Shown: positions 49,641 to 62,220, counted from the first letter of the stretch. The stretch is 64,000 nucleotides of DNA from Anadara kagoshimensis (GCA_021292105.1 CM037861.1:32349674-32413673); one strand, 5' to 3'. Notes: generated from the letters alone by a model not told the origin. Made by a program: numbers and translations.

Positions 49641-51111
49641 CAACTGACCTTCTGCAAACCGACTTAACTTTCCCACACTAGGATCTGACCTAGCCTAGAC
49701 AGGGATTTGAACCTAAGTGGTGGCAGAAGTTGTAACTGGCTAGCTTTCTCACACTACGATCTGCCCTAGACCAGACAGGGATTTGAGCCTAGGTGATGAC
49801 AGGTTCACTGGTGGATTAAATTCACTGTTACATTGTAAAGTAATGATAGAAAAAGAGCTTTTCAATTTTAAATTTACTAATGCCAAACTTTGAAATAAGC
49901 TGCTAAATCACTTCAAACAATAAGTATTTCATTTTTTACAAAAATATTATAAGTATCTCATAGTCTTGTAACCATTATTTGTCAGTTCTAATGAAAGGAC
50001 AATTGTATCCCTGTGGCAAGCTGTCAGTAAAGGATATATGACAATTTGGCAGCAGCGACCCATAGCATTATACGTTTAGAAAAATACCTATGGTATATTA
50101 GGATATTTTCTCCCATTTGGAAGATAAGCATCACAATAAAAAGGCTTTCATGAAGTCTACAGTCTAGGCTAGGACAAATTGAATAAAATATGTCCTAAAC
50201 ATACTGGCCAATCAGCTGGGAATCATTAAACGGTGGGATGAACAACAGCTGGGGAATTTGTGACAATGAATCTTCGTGAATTTGTATGTAAACAGTAAAT
50301 TCTTGAAGACTTAATATTAAATTTAATTATCGTTCAGTTTTACAACAAACATTTTCAGGATAAAATAAGAAAAATAGTGCATCAACCCCCATATTTGAAA
50401 GAGGGGAATCTACGACCTTGTGGTATTAAAGAACATCAGAAACTTAACGAACGAACGTAACTCAACGAAAGGCCTGTTTAAGGAGACTTCATTTTTTTTT
50501 ATTTTAATGTCTTTAAAAACATGTGTTTAAAACCTACTTTGACTTTATATCACGAATATGTAATCAAATATATCATTTATTTTATAAAATACGCGCAGCA
50601 TGTTAAAATAACGGATATTTGAAAGTTATTGCATGTTTTTGCTTTCGTCAAACAAACGTAACTCCACGTATCTAACAATGGTTCGTTAGTAAACCCGACG
50701 AATCGAACAATGGTTCGTTCGTGTACAAACGTATCTAACAATGGTTCGTTCGTCAAACGAACGTAAGAAACAATGGTTCGTTCGTGAACGAAGTGCAGTG
50801 AAGCATGGTGAATCTTTATCCCGATTGGGGTAACAATCGGGTTTATTTAATTCGATCTATTTGTCATTTGAGGGTATCAATAATTCTGATGATTTTGGTG
50901 GTGGTGATGATGACGGAGATGAATACAGTAACATTCAAAATAAAAAAAGACATTAAATGATGTTGATGACGACAGCTATAATGATGGATGGTGGTAGTGA
51001 CGGTGATGAAGGCGCTACTAAGATGAAGGCGCTAAGATGATGAAAATGATGATGGTGGTGGTTATGAAGGTGACGATGATGAATGCAGAAATGTTAAACA
51101 CATTATTTTGA

Positions 51112-51165
<54 letters not shown>

Positions 51166-51232
51166 AGTTGTGCAGGTGACGAGGATAAACGCAGAAATAA
51201 GGACATCATCATCATCATCATCATCATCATTT
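51112..51232 (+). repeat. (GAT)n / (CAT)n microsatellites
   Basis: A run of about 17 GAT units is followed by a run of ATC units on the same strand, making a pair of complementary tracts. ORFs of poly-Met or poly-Ser here are artefacts. Confidence 0.95.
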
Positions 51233-51533
51233 AATGATCATGATGATGACGATTGCTGTAAAAATGATGATGATATTTTTGGTATATGTAGAATCATAAA
51301 AAGTTTTACACTTAATTTTGATTTTTAATCTTTAATTTTTTAATGAGATTTTAATTTTGAATTTGTAATGTAAACATATACGTGAATATGTTATTGTAAA
51401 TTCTCTAAAGTTTCCCCCAGTATTCTTATATATTTGATTGACATCTTCTTTAGACACTCATTGCAATTCAATCTTTAAATACAATGAGCATTGAAGTACG
51501 AAAGCCTATTAAGCTCATGAATAAAAAAAAATA

Positions 51534-51765
51534 AAAGGCGTTATAACGCGAAATAAAGGCGTTATAATGCGAAAAAAGGCGTTATAACGCGAATTGAAAG
51601 GCGTTATAACGCGAAATAAAGGCGTAATAACGCGAATTGAAAGGCGTTATAACGCGAAATAAAGGCGTAATAACGCGAATTGAAAGGCGTTATAACGCGA
51701 AATAAAGGCGTTATAACGCCTTTAGAAAGGCGTAATAACGCGAATCGAAAGGCATTATAACGCCA
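51534..51765 (+). repeat. Minisatellite of palindromic GCGTTATAACGC sites
   Basis: About ten units of 20-23 bases each contain GGCGTTATAACGCGAA or the variant GGCGTAATAACGCGAA, with spacers AATAAA or TTGAAA alternating. The 12-base core GCGTTATAACGC is its own reverse complement. Confidence 0.9.
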
Positions 51766-53269
51766 TCTGAATTCATTTTACTTTTAAGAAATCGACTTGA
51801 TAATACCCAGAAGACTATAAGTTTTTAAGTTGTACGTATGCGAAAAATGGGAACTTTTGCGTAAATAGCAACACACTGAGATCTTAGTTTCCAGTTTTTC
51901 AATTATTTATTAACAAATGTTTTCCTTAATTTAAATCAAACATTTTTTAATTAGAATAATTTTTGTTGATTTTCAAGCTATTAAGGAATTAAGGTGCCAA
52001 TTTTACAATTGGATCTGTATTCTATTTTTTCCTCAGAAATCAAACTGCTTATATTGTATTTAAAGACGTGTCATTTGCTAATTTTGAATTTCTATATAAA
52101 ACGAGACTTTCAAAACCAGCACACTGCAACTATTCTGTTTATTATTTGAAAAGTGCACCGTCAAGTTATCTGATTGATAATTTCAGACGAAAATTTGGTT
52201 ATTGTGGGAAATTCAGTTTAAAAAACCCAACTTTATGATCACGGTATAAAGTATTTTGACCTTGCAAATTGACCTCGGATCCAATCATAACGAACGCCTC
52301 TTCCCTGATGAATATATTTATTTAATTTACTTAATTCAATGATTTGAAGTAAACGGTATTGCTTGCTTAGCACTGGTACATGGGAATTTACGGTATGCTG
52401 CAACGAAAGATCTGCCTAGCAATAAAAATTACATGTGATACGTCCATGTTAAACCTGTCGAACAGATCTTACTCTGATAATGACCTCAGGTGATATAAGG
52501 TGTACAAATAATGACCGCTCCCCTTCGTCGAGTTACGTTCGTTCGTAGTTTTCCTGATGCTCTCTAACTGTATGGTTATGGATTACATCGTCTCTCACTG
52601 TCTGGGTTTGAATCCTACTCAGAACAAATCCTAGTGCGAGAAAAAAACCATTACTACACGCTACTGATATATGAAAGGATAGTGTTGGAAAGTAGCAAAA
52701 AAGTATGGAAACAAAGTATCGAAAAGTAAACAAAGTATCAAAAAGAACATACCTGATAAATACATGTAGTATGAATCAAACAAAGTACAAAATTGTATGT
52801 ACTAAGTACGCCTTTCGTTTTGTTTAGTATTTATATACCGATGTTTTGAAACTTGAAAATTCTGAGAATCCTTAGAAACGAAAGTGAAAGTTTGAGAACT
52901 TGACTAATTTTTTCTTAAAGATTTATGATTCCATAAATTCGATAAAAGAACATACAGTGTTTGCATATATGTAGACTTGATTCACCAGTAACAGTCACGA
53001 AATAAAAAGAGAGTAAAACTTAACAATAATAACATATAGATCTACCTGTCACCTGTATTGTGTATGTATAGTAGTTGATCATGCCCCTACTCTAAATAAC
53101 TAAAAGTTTGTTAACTTTTAAAAAGGTCATCATTTTTACTTTTTACTCGATTTTAAGCCCGTTTCAAGGCTAAGAAATGAAATACGCATGCGTGATGTTG
53201 TAGTCACAAAAACGCTTGGACGCTTTATCCCCAGATCGGGCAATTTCGATTTTTCCCCGTTTCGACCAG

Positions 53270-53452
53270 AACCCAGACCTGCAGATAGGGATTTGAACCT
53301 AGGCGGTATCAGCGGCTGTACCGGATTATCTTCCTCACACTAGGATCTGCGCTGGCCTTGACTGGGATTTGAACCTACGTGGTGACAGTGGATGTAACTG
53401 ATTAACTCCCTCACACTAGGATCTGCCCTAGCACTGACAGGGATTTGAACGT
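53270..53452 (-). repeat. Tandem tRNA-sized units in the array (example)
   Basis: Two to three units of about 74 bases, each with GGGATTTGAACCTAGGTGG and CTCACACTAGGATCTGC. On the minus strand the first is a B-box (GGTTCAAATCCC) and the second gives CCTAGTGTGAGGGAGTTAG, an A-box-like segment. Similar sets occur at about 49670-49800, 54060-54265, 56090-56280 and 57550-57740. These are tRNA-related repeats, not intact tRNA genes. Confidence 0.65.
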
Positions 53453-55314
53453 AAACGCTACTGATATATGAAAGGATAGTGTTGGAAAGTAGCAAAAAAG
53501 TACGGAAACAAAGTATCAAAAAGTAAACAAAGTATCAAAAAGAACATACCTGATAAATACATGTAGTATGAATCAAACAAAGTACAAAATTGTATGTACT
53601 AAGTACGCCTTTCGTTTAGTTAAGTATTTATATACCGATGTTTTGAAACTTGAAAATTCCGAGAATCCTTAGAAACGAAAGTGAAAGTTTGAGAAATTGA
53701 CTAATTTTTTTCTTAAAGATTTATGATTCCATAAATTCGATAAAAGCACATACAATGTTTGCATATATGCAGACTTGATTCACCAGTAACAGTCACGAAA
53801 TAAAAAGAGAGTAAAACTTAACAATAAATAACATATAGATCTACCTGTCACCTGTATTGTGTATGTATAGTAGTTGATCATGCCCCTACTCTAAATAACT
53901 AAAAGTTTCTTTACTTTTAAAAAGGTCATCATTTTTACTCGATTTTAAGCCCGTTTCAAGGCTAAGAAATGAAATACGCATGCGTGATGTTGTAGTCACA
54001 AAAACGCTTGGACGCTTTATCACCCGATCGGGCGATTTCGATTTTCCCCCGTTTCGGCCAGACCCCAGACCTGCAGATAGGGATTTGAACCTAGGCGGTA
54101 TCAGCGGCTGTAACTGATTAACTTCCTCACACTAGGATCTGCGCTGGCCTAGACTGGGATTTGAACCTAGGTGGTGACAGTGGATGTAGCTGACTAACTC
54201 CCTCACACTAGGATCTGCCCTAGCACAGACAGGGATTTGAACCTAGGTGGTGACAGTTTCCCTGATAGATTGAATTCATTGTTATATTGTAATGATAAGG
54301 AATTAGCTTTTCAAATCTAAGTATACTAATGCCAAACTTTGGAATAAGCTGCTAAATCACTTCAAACAATAAGCTTTTTAATTTTTGTTTACAAAAATAT
54401 TTTCAGTATCTCATAGTCTTGTAACCATTATGTGTCAGTTCTAATGAAAGGACAATTGTGTCCCTGTGGCAAGCGGTCAGTAAAGGATGTATGACAATTT
54501 GGCAGCAGGGACCCATATTATTATAAATTTAGAAAACTGCAAATGGTATATCAGGATGTTTTCTCCCATTTGGAAGATAAGCATCGCAATAGAAAAAGCT
54601 TTCATAAGTCTACAGTCTAGGCTAGAAAAATTAAATAAAATATGTCCTTATCATACTGACCAATGAGCTGGGAATCATTTAAAGATGAATTATGGCAATG
54701 AATCTGCATGAATTTGTATGTAAACAGCAAATTCTTGAAGACTTAATATTGAATTAATTATCGTTCAGTTTTACAACAAACCTTTTCAGGATAAAAATAA
54801 AAAAAATAGTGCATCATCCCCCAAATTTGAAAGAGGGGAATCTACGACCTTGTAGTCTTAAATGTATGGTTACGGATTACATCGTCTCTCACTGTATTGG
54901 TTGGAATCCTACTCAGAACAAATCCTAGTGCGAGAAAAAAAACCATTACTACACGCTACTGATATATGAAAGGATAGTGTTGGAAAGTATCAAAAAGTAT
55001 GGAAACAAAGTATCAAAAAGAACATACCTGATAAATACATGTAGTATGAATCAAACAAAGTACAAAATTGTTTGTACTAAGTACGCCGTTCGTTTTGTTT
55101 AGTATTTATATACCGATGTTTTGAAACTTGAAAATTCCGAGAATCCTTAGAAACGAAAGTGAAAGTTTGAGAACTTGACTAATTGTTTTCTTAAAGATTT
55201 ATGATTCCATTAATTCGATAAAAGCACATACAGTGTTTGAATATATGTAGACGTGATTCACCAGTAACAGTCACGAATTAAAAAGAGAGTAAAACTTAAC
55301 AATAAATAACATTT

Positions 55315-55880
55315 AGTACATCCCATGTTAATTTTTTGAATAATCATTGGATAACTACATGAATACTATTTCATGTAATAAATCATCTGTCCTTGACAAC
55401 GCATAGCAGCGGGACTGTACCTAGGTATAGTCCCCCGACATCCAAGTATAGTCCCTCGCGTGACCCCCCGCAAAGCAAAAGCTAGTGACTTTTTGTCTAG
55501 GTGGCGCTGTTTATTGTTGTCGCCGGATACAAAATGGCATCCGACGACGCGCGATTTACGAATTTACGAGCAAAAAACAAAGGATCGAGGCCACAAAGTA
55601 TTCGGTTAATATTTTAAATGAATCTCTGAGAGCCTGGAAAATTGATGGTGAGTTTGGATCTATGGAGATTGATCAAATCAACAATATTTTGTGCGATTTT
55701 TATACAAATGTCCGACCCAAGGAGAATGAAATTTATTCCAAATGTTGAATAAAGTAGACAATTCATCTGAGAATTAATTCTCTCTCCAACTTATCGGCTT
55801 AGTCACTATACCTCTCCAGACAAAACTATAGAAGAACAGATCCCTCGAGAGAGGTCCATAATAGATTAATAGATCTACCT
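55315..55880 (+). mobile_element. 560-bp insertion in an array module
   Basis: The other modules read AACATATAGATCTACCTGTC without interruption. Here about 560 bases split AACAT from AGATCTACCTGTCACC. The insertion carries the Crypton-like ORF described separately and a repeated TATAGTCCC motif. Confidence 0.75.
55485..55748 (+). pseudogene. Crypton-type tyrosine recombinase N-terminal fragment
   Basis: The ORF (87 codons) ends QRIEATKYSVNILNESLRAW, then an Asp/Glu-rich stretch with INNILCDFYTNVRPKENEIYSK and stops. The pattern ATKY.V.I...L..W......(I/L)N..L..FY..VR...GE.YSK is that of the helical core-binding domain of Crypton-derived YR/ZMYM-QRICH-like proteins. The catalytic domain is missing. 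An ATG at 55534 in another frame reads MASDDARFTNLRAKNK, typical of the family's start, so a one-base frameshift probably lies near 55560-55575. Confidence 0.55.
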
Positions 55881-58800
55881 GTCACCAGTATTGTGTATGT
55901 ATAGTAGTTGATCATGCCCCTACTCTAAACAACTAAAAGTTTGTTTACTTTTAAAAAGATCGTAATTTTTACCCGATTTTAAGCCCGTTTTAAGACTAAG
56001 AAATGAAATACGCATGCATGATGTTGTAGTCACAAAAACCCTTGGACGCTTTATCCCCCAATCGGGCGATTTCGATTTTCCCCCCGTTTCGGCCAGACCC
56101 CAGACTTGCAGATAGGAATTTGAACCTAGGCGGTATCAGCGGCTGTAACCGATTAACTTCCTTACCCTAGGATCTGCGCTGGCCTAGACTGGGATTTGAA
56201 CCTAGGTGGTGACAGTGTACGTATCTGACTAACTCCCTCACACTAGGATCTGCCCTAGCACAGACAGGGATTTGAACGGACACGCTACTGATATATGAAA
56301 GGATAGTGTTGGAAAGTATCAAAAAGTATGGAAACAAAGTATCAAATAATAAACAAAGTATCAGAAAGAACATACCAGATAAATACATACAGTATGAATC
56401 AAACAAAGTACAAAATTGTATGTACTAAGTACGCCTTTCGTTTTGTTTAGTATTTATATACTGATGTTTTGAAACTTGAAAATTCCGAGAATCCTTAGAA
56501 ACGACAGTGAAAGTTTGAGAAATTGACTAATTTTTTTTCTTAAAGATTTATGATTCTATAAATTCGATAAAAGCACATACAATGTTTGCATATATGTAGA
56601 CTTGATTCACCAGTAACAGTCACGAAATAAAAAGAGCGTAAAACTTAACAATAAATAACATATAGATCTACCTGTCATCTGTATTGTGTATGTATAGTAG
56701 TTGATCATGCCACTACTCTAAATAACTAAAAGTTTGTTTACTTTTAAAAAGGTCATCATTTTTACTCGATTTTAAGGCTAAACATGAAATACGCATGCGT
56801 GATGTTGTAGTCACAAAAACGCTTGGACGCTTTATCCCCGATCGTGCGATTTCTATTTTTCCCCCGTTTCGGCCAGACCCCAGACCTGCAGATAGGGATT
56901 TGAACCTAGGCGGTATCAGCGGCTGTAACTTTGAACGTACACGCTACTGATATATGAAAGGATAATGTTGGAAAGTAGCAAAAAAGTATGGAAACAAAGT
57001 ATCAAAAAGTAAACAAAGTATCAAAAAGAACATACCTGATAAATACATGTAGTATGAATTAAACAAAGTACAAAATTTTATTGCCAAGTACACCTTTCGT
57101 TTTGTTTAGTATTTATATACCGATGTTTTGAAACTTGAAAATTCCGAGAATCCTTAGAAACGAAAGTGAAAGTTTGAGAAATCGACTAATTTTTTTCTTT
57201 AAGATTTATGATTCCATCAATTCGATAAAAGCACATACAATGTTTGCATATATGTAGACTTGATTCACCAGTAACAGTCACGAAATAAAAGAGAGTAAAA
57301 CTTAACAATAAATAACATATAGATCTACCTGTCATCTGTATTGTGTATGTATAGTAGTTGATCATGCCCCTACTCTAAATAACTAAAACTTTGTTTACTT
57401 TTAAAAAGGTCATCATTTTTACTCGATTTTAAGCCCGTTTCAAGGCTAAGAAATGAAAAACGCATGCGTGATGTTGTAGTCACAAAAACGCTTGGACGCT
57501 TTATCCCCCGATCGGGCGATTTCGATTTTTCCCCCGTTTCAACCATCCCCAGACATGCAGATAGGGATTTGAACCTAGGCGGTATCAGCGGCTGTAACTG
57601 ATTAACTTCCTCACACTAGAATCTGCGCTGGCCTAGACTGGGATTTGAACCTAGGTGGTGACAGTGGATGTAACTGACTAACTCCCTCACACTAGGACAT
57701 GCCCTAGCACAGACAGGGATTTGAACCTAGGTGGTGACAGTTTCCCTGATAGATTGAATTCATTGTTATATTGTAATGATAAGGAAAAAGCTTTTCAAAT
57801 CTAAGTATACTAATGCCAAACTTTGGAATAAGCTGTTAAATCACTTCAAACACTAAGTATTTCATTTTTGTTTACAAAAATATTATCAGTATCTTAGTCT
57901 TGTAACCATTATTTGTCAGTTCTAATGAAAGGACAATTGTGTCCCTGTAGCAAGCGGTTAGTAAAGGATGTATGACAATTTGTAAAGGATGTATGACAAT
58001 TTGGCAGCTTTATTATAAATTTAGAAAAATACCCATGGTATATCAGGATGTTTTCTCCCATTTGGAAGATACGCATTACAATAGAAAAAGCTTTCATAAG
58101 TCTACAGTCTAGGCTACGAAAAGTTGAATAAAATATGTTCTTATTATACTGACCAATAAGCTGGGAATCATTTAAAGATGAATTATGGCAATGAATCTGC
58201 GTGAATTTGTATGTAAACAGCAAATTCTTGAAGACTTAATATTGAATTAAATTATCGTTCAGTTTTACAACAAACATTTTCAGGATAAAAAAAAGAAAAA
58301 TACAGTGGCATCAACTCCCATATTTGAAAGAGGGGAATCTACTACCTTGTGGTCTTAAGTTTATGGTTACGGATTACAACGTCTCTCACTGCCTGGGTTT
58401 GAATCCTACTCTGGACAAAGAATGACCATTACTACACGCTACTGATATATGAAAGGATAGTGTTGGAAAGTAGCAAAATAGTATGGAAACAAAGTATCAA
58501 AATGATCATACCTGATAAATACATGTAGTATGAATCAAACAAAGTACAAAATTATATGTACTAAGTACGTCTTTCGTTTTGTTTAGTATTTATATACCGA
58601 TGTTTTGAAACTTAAAAAATTCCGAAAATCCTTAGAAACGAAAATGAAAGTTTGAGAACTTGACTAATTTTTTTCTTAAAGATTTATGATTCCATAAATT
58701 TGATAAAAGCACATACAGTCTTTGCATATATGTAGACTTGATTCACCAGTAACAGTCACGAAATAAAAAGAGAGTAAAACTTAACAATAAATAACATATA

Positions 58801-59286
58801 GATCTACTTGTCACCTGTATTGTGTATGTATAGTAGTTGATCATGCCCCTACTCTAAATAACTAAAAGTTTGTTTACACTAACAATGGTATAATACTTGC
58901 TTACTACAGAAATGGTCTTGGGCTAATATTGAAATAACTAAATGTAAAGGTTTTGCTTTTAAATCAAAATGTCAAAACATTTTTGTGCTGCTGGTGGCAA
59001 AGTGTTCCTCGAAAACATCATGTTTTTATTCCAAAGGATGTATGTTTGTAATCTTTGTGTGCAGTCTTTTTTCACTAACCGTTTTGGTTTTAGTGTGTTA
59101 GTCTTTTGTGTATAACTTACAAAACATTTATAATATTGAATACCTGTGTATGTATGAATAATAGATAATTGTATGTATATTTTGTACATAAATCATAATG
59201 AATGTAAACAAAAAGAGTAAATTATGAAAAAGTAATAAATTGTACATATGAAAAATAAAATACACTTGATTTTCTTATATTTGTTC

Positions 59287-59500
59287 AAGGTAAAATCAAT
59301 AATTTTCGTGGTATGCCAATTTTTGTTGTTTTCATGGATACTTAATGACCCACAAATTTCCAGGTCACTAAATAGTCTACTTTTACAAAATCATGTTAAA
59401 CGGAAACCACAAATTATGAATTTACAACCCAAAAAATGAAAATTTTTCTTTTAACCACAAAAATTGAACACCATGAAAATCAATGATTCCATGGTATGCT
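59287..59500. mobile_element. Foldback MITE
   Basis: AAAATCAATAATTTTCGTGG at the left pairs with CACCATGAAAATCAATGATT at the right, and inner ACCACAAA/TTTGTTG-like parts pair. It is absent from the left duplicate, so it may be a later insertion. Confidence 0.5.
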
Positions 59501-59929
59501 GAAGCAGATCATAAATATGATGATAAATGTGTGCAAATTAATATCGCATTCTACTAATACAGAAAACCCATCAAAACACTATTTGTATGGAATAAAGGAT
59601 CAGAAATGTTTTAAGATGCAAACATACAGTAAAGAAAAGTATTATCTGCGCAAAGCATTTTATAACTCTTGATATGAATTTGGGTGAAATAACTAAGGTA
59701 CCCAGCCTTGCTTACCTGGTAGAAGTTTCAGTAATGTTTCTAGCTTGGTTTCCCTGTTTTCAAAGTTTTTATTTTGTTTTTGGACATGAACTGGTATGTT
59801 TATGCTTGATTAGAATTATTTATAATAATTTTTATAGGAAAACTGCATCAAAATGGCACAAGTAAAAGCCTAAATTACCACTGCATATCATGATAAAAGG
59901 TAAAATCTTAACATAACATGGACAAAAAT

Positions 59930-60415
59930 TTACATTTTCTATTGTCAACTTTCCTTTTTTATGCAGCAATATACCTGCTTCTCCTGCTTATGGTGTATTT
60001 GTTTCCCAATTAATACGATATGGTAGAGCTTGTTTCCACTACGGGGACTTTGTACAACGAAGTAGGCTGCTTGCAAATAAATTGTTGACTCAGGGATATT
60101 GCAAGCCTAGGCTTATCAAGGCCCTCAAAAATTTTTATGGCCGTCATCACAGTACTGTTGATAAGTTTGATGTCTCTGTGTCCAGAATTGCCTTGGATAT
60201 ATTTGACGTCTCAGAGTTCCATGTTCCTTTCACACAATTTTGATTACACACGTGGCGGGTGTAGCTAGCTAAACAGGAGGTGCTTACCCTTCTGGAGCAC
60301 CCGGTCTCACTTCCCTGGTGGAAGTTCACGTGTCTAACCTAACTTGTCAGTTCCAAAGTTTTTACTTTGCTTCTGGATTGTGATTCGGAAATGGATTAGT
60401 ATGTTTGTTTTTGAT
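59930..60415 (+). repeat. Family B repeat, best-preserved plus copy
   Basis: Full set of landmarks from ATTGTCAACTTTCCTTTTTTATGC through CACACGTGGCGGGTGTAGC to GTGATTCGGAAATGGATTAG. It has no counterpart at this place in the left duplicate. Confidence 0.75.
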
Positions 60416-60429
60416 TACTTCCAAATAAC

Positions 60430-61340
60430 TTTTGGCTAAATTAAACCCATTCAGAGAAGCGAGGATGATTGCTCTGGAAGGATTATAAAAATTTATTATG
60501 AGTATCCCGAGGAGTTGAACATTTTAGTCGGAGACGAGGTTTGCCGAGTTTCTGACCAGAAATGTTCAACCCGAGGGTTGGATTTCCGTTTTCTACATGA
60601 TAAACTCATAATGGATTCGTTTTCTTATATTTGTCTTCATTTTCTATATACATTGATATCCATGCCATGATTGTAAAATTTAACTTTGTTATTCAACATT
60701 CTACTTTAAAATCAATATCACTATCGGAAAGAATACCTGATTTTGGTTACTACAAAATGTATAAACTACAAAGTAAATTTATTCATTATTAACTCCCAGA
60801 ATACACCAAAAATTATTAATTTTTAAGACGTGGGTGACCTTTTCCCGCACAACGACTTTATGTTCCTCACATGACATCTCGTTTTTGTCGCAACTAAAGG
60901 TAGTTCCATTGCTAATTTGCACATGCGACCCATACAGGATAGAAATACACCCATGGGTATCTTCCATGCAATGTTTCCATATTCATTGGAGAAATCTCTT
61001 ATTCAGCTGGCCATATCTACTACATGTGAAATAAAAATTAGGTGAACTGAACATGGAACTATGGAACGTCAAATACCAGTATATCCAGGATATTTTGACT
61101 ACAGACACATCATACATACCAACAATATTGTCACTGCTACTATAGCTTATTAACTGCGGAACAAATACACCATAAACCGGGTACATGTATATTGCATAAA
61201 AAAGAAAGTTGAAAATAGAAACATAGCACATTTCTGATCTAAAGTGTAGTTTCAAATATTTTTGTGTTGCAGATACCACCATAAGTGGTCAATAAAGACA
61301 GTGGTCTGTATTGATCATAAGCACTGTTTAGTATCACCAG
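60430..61340 (-). repeat. Family B inverted copy carrying a 0.5-kb insertion
   Basis: Minus-strand family B sequence (CATTCAGAGAAGCGAGGATG, TGCTCTGGAAGG) stops near 60483. It resumes near 60990 with CAGCTGGCCATATCTACTAC and ATGGAACTATGGAACGTCAA. The intervening 0.5 kb, starting near TTATTATGAGTATCCCGAGG, is unrelated. Confidence 0.55.
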
Positions 61341-61497
61341 TACAAGTCGTCATCCAATTTTTCATTTATAATGACAAATTACTGCTCAATATTTAGAGTA
61401 ATAAATAAATATTGATTGCTAAATATCAGAATTGGCACGACTTGTAGCATTTGACATCAAAGAACATTAATTTATAAGTTTCATAATGATCCACATA

Positions 61498-61687
61498 CAG
61501 ACCTCTTGAAAGTTTAATACTAGGTTTATGAGAATCAATCAATGCTGAGTGGTGGCGATATAGATAGCCAGTGGCTGAAAAACTGCCAAGAGCTAGAAAG
61601 ATTGAGATATAGCTAACGAGGAGCCAAGATAGGGTTTTGAATCCGCACTAATTCATTACCTCAGCGTTAAACTTTCGACAGGTCTAT
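61498..61687. mobile_element. MITE family D in the right duplicate
   Basis: Same insertion as 34081-34288. This copy keeps the right end GTTAAACTTTCGACAGGTCT better than the left duplicate. Confidence 0.7.
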
Positions 61688-62042
61688 ACTGTAGCCTATC
61701 AGGTTATCATGACATATTCTATGAGTAGATCCTGCAGTATTTCATTCATAATGTCAACAGATCGTATATTACATATCTGATGATTTATATCTCACAATAG
61801 AACAGATATATTCCATGCGCTTTGTTTTCTGACATGCATTTATTTCGTGGTGAAAATGACTTTCGCCAAAATCTAAGTGACAGCAATGCAACATCTACGC
61901 TGCACTACATCACATTTGTCATATAGCTGTAAATTTAGCCATTCAAAATAACTAAGAGGTACAAATATCTGGTTCAAATCGAGCTACTCATAGTTAAACA
62001 GTTACAGATCACTTCTAGTATAGACATAATACATTATTAATA

Positions 62043-62220
62043 CAATCCAACCTGCCTTCAAGGTACCTCTATATAAGGGCCACATGCTTATAAAGGCCAG
62101 TAGAATTGTATCTCAATTCTTCTTTATTCATATTATTTGAACCTGAATATAGAAGCAAACTGCCCATAAAGGCAACTTTTACTGGTTCCTGTGGGTGGTC
62201 TTTATAGACAAGTTTAACTG
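62043..62220 (+). mobile_element. MITE family A, copy 5, with an empty site in the other duplicate
   Basis: CAATCCAACCTGCCTTCAAG at the left and TTTATAGACAAGTTTAACTG at the right, TA on both sides. The left duplicate reads straight through at about 34724 (TTTATAGTCGTTTAC). Confidence 0.85.

Larger units (their letters stand above)
50432..52563. mobile_element. 2.1-kb inverted-repeat element inserted in the array
   Basis: The left end contains GAACATCAGAAACTTAACGA, ACGAACGTAACTCAACGA. The right end is its inverted counterpart (TCGAGTTACGTTCGTTCGTA, CCTGATGCTC). The neighbouring B modules run through this point uninterrupted (GTCTTAA then TATGGTTACGG), giving the empty site. A TAA is present at both junctions. 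No transposase ORF is present. Internal GTTCGTTCGT clusters occur at about 50690-50790. Confidence 0.75.
49640..58880. repeat. Array of about 1.5-kb repeat modules
   Basis: Six A modules start with GCTACTGATATATGAAAGG near 52655, 53457, 54955, 56285, 56944 and 58438. They end at the CCGTTTCGGCCAGACCCCAG block. B modules (AATGAAAGGACAATTGTGTC to AAAGAGGGGAATCTAC) lie at about 49.8-50.4, 54.26-54.9 and 57.7-58.4 kb. A and B alternate with tRNA-sized units between. Full periods are 1498 and 1494-1495 bases. Shorter periods lack B. The array lies upstream of ADPRH and ends at the right copy of the segmental duplication. Confidence 0.85.

Noticed and set aside
51018..51328. Poly-Met and poly-Ser ORFs
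   Set aside because: They are products of the (GAT)n/(CAT)n microsatellites.
49640..58880. CRISPR-like array or phage element
   Set aside because: The modules are 0.7-1.5 kb with tRNA-like parts in an intron-rich animal locus; there are no short regular repeats with unique spacers.
60779..61034. Overlapping ORFs on both strands (62 and 66 codons)
   Set aside because: Located in the insertion within an inverted family B copy; no motif, splice site or homology supports coding.
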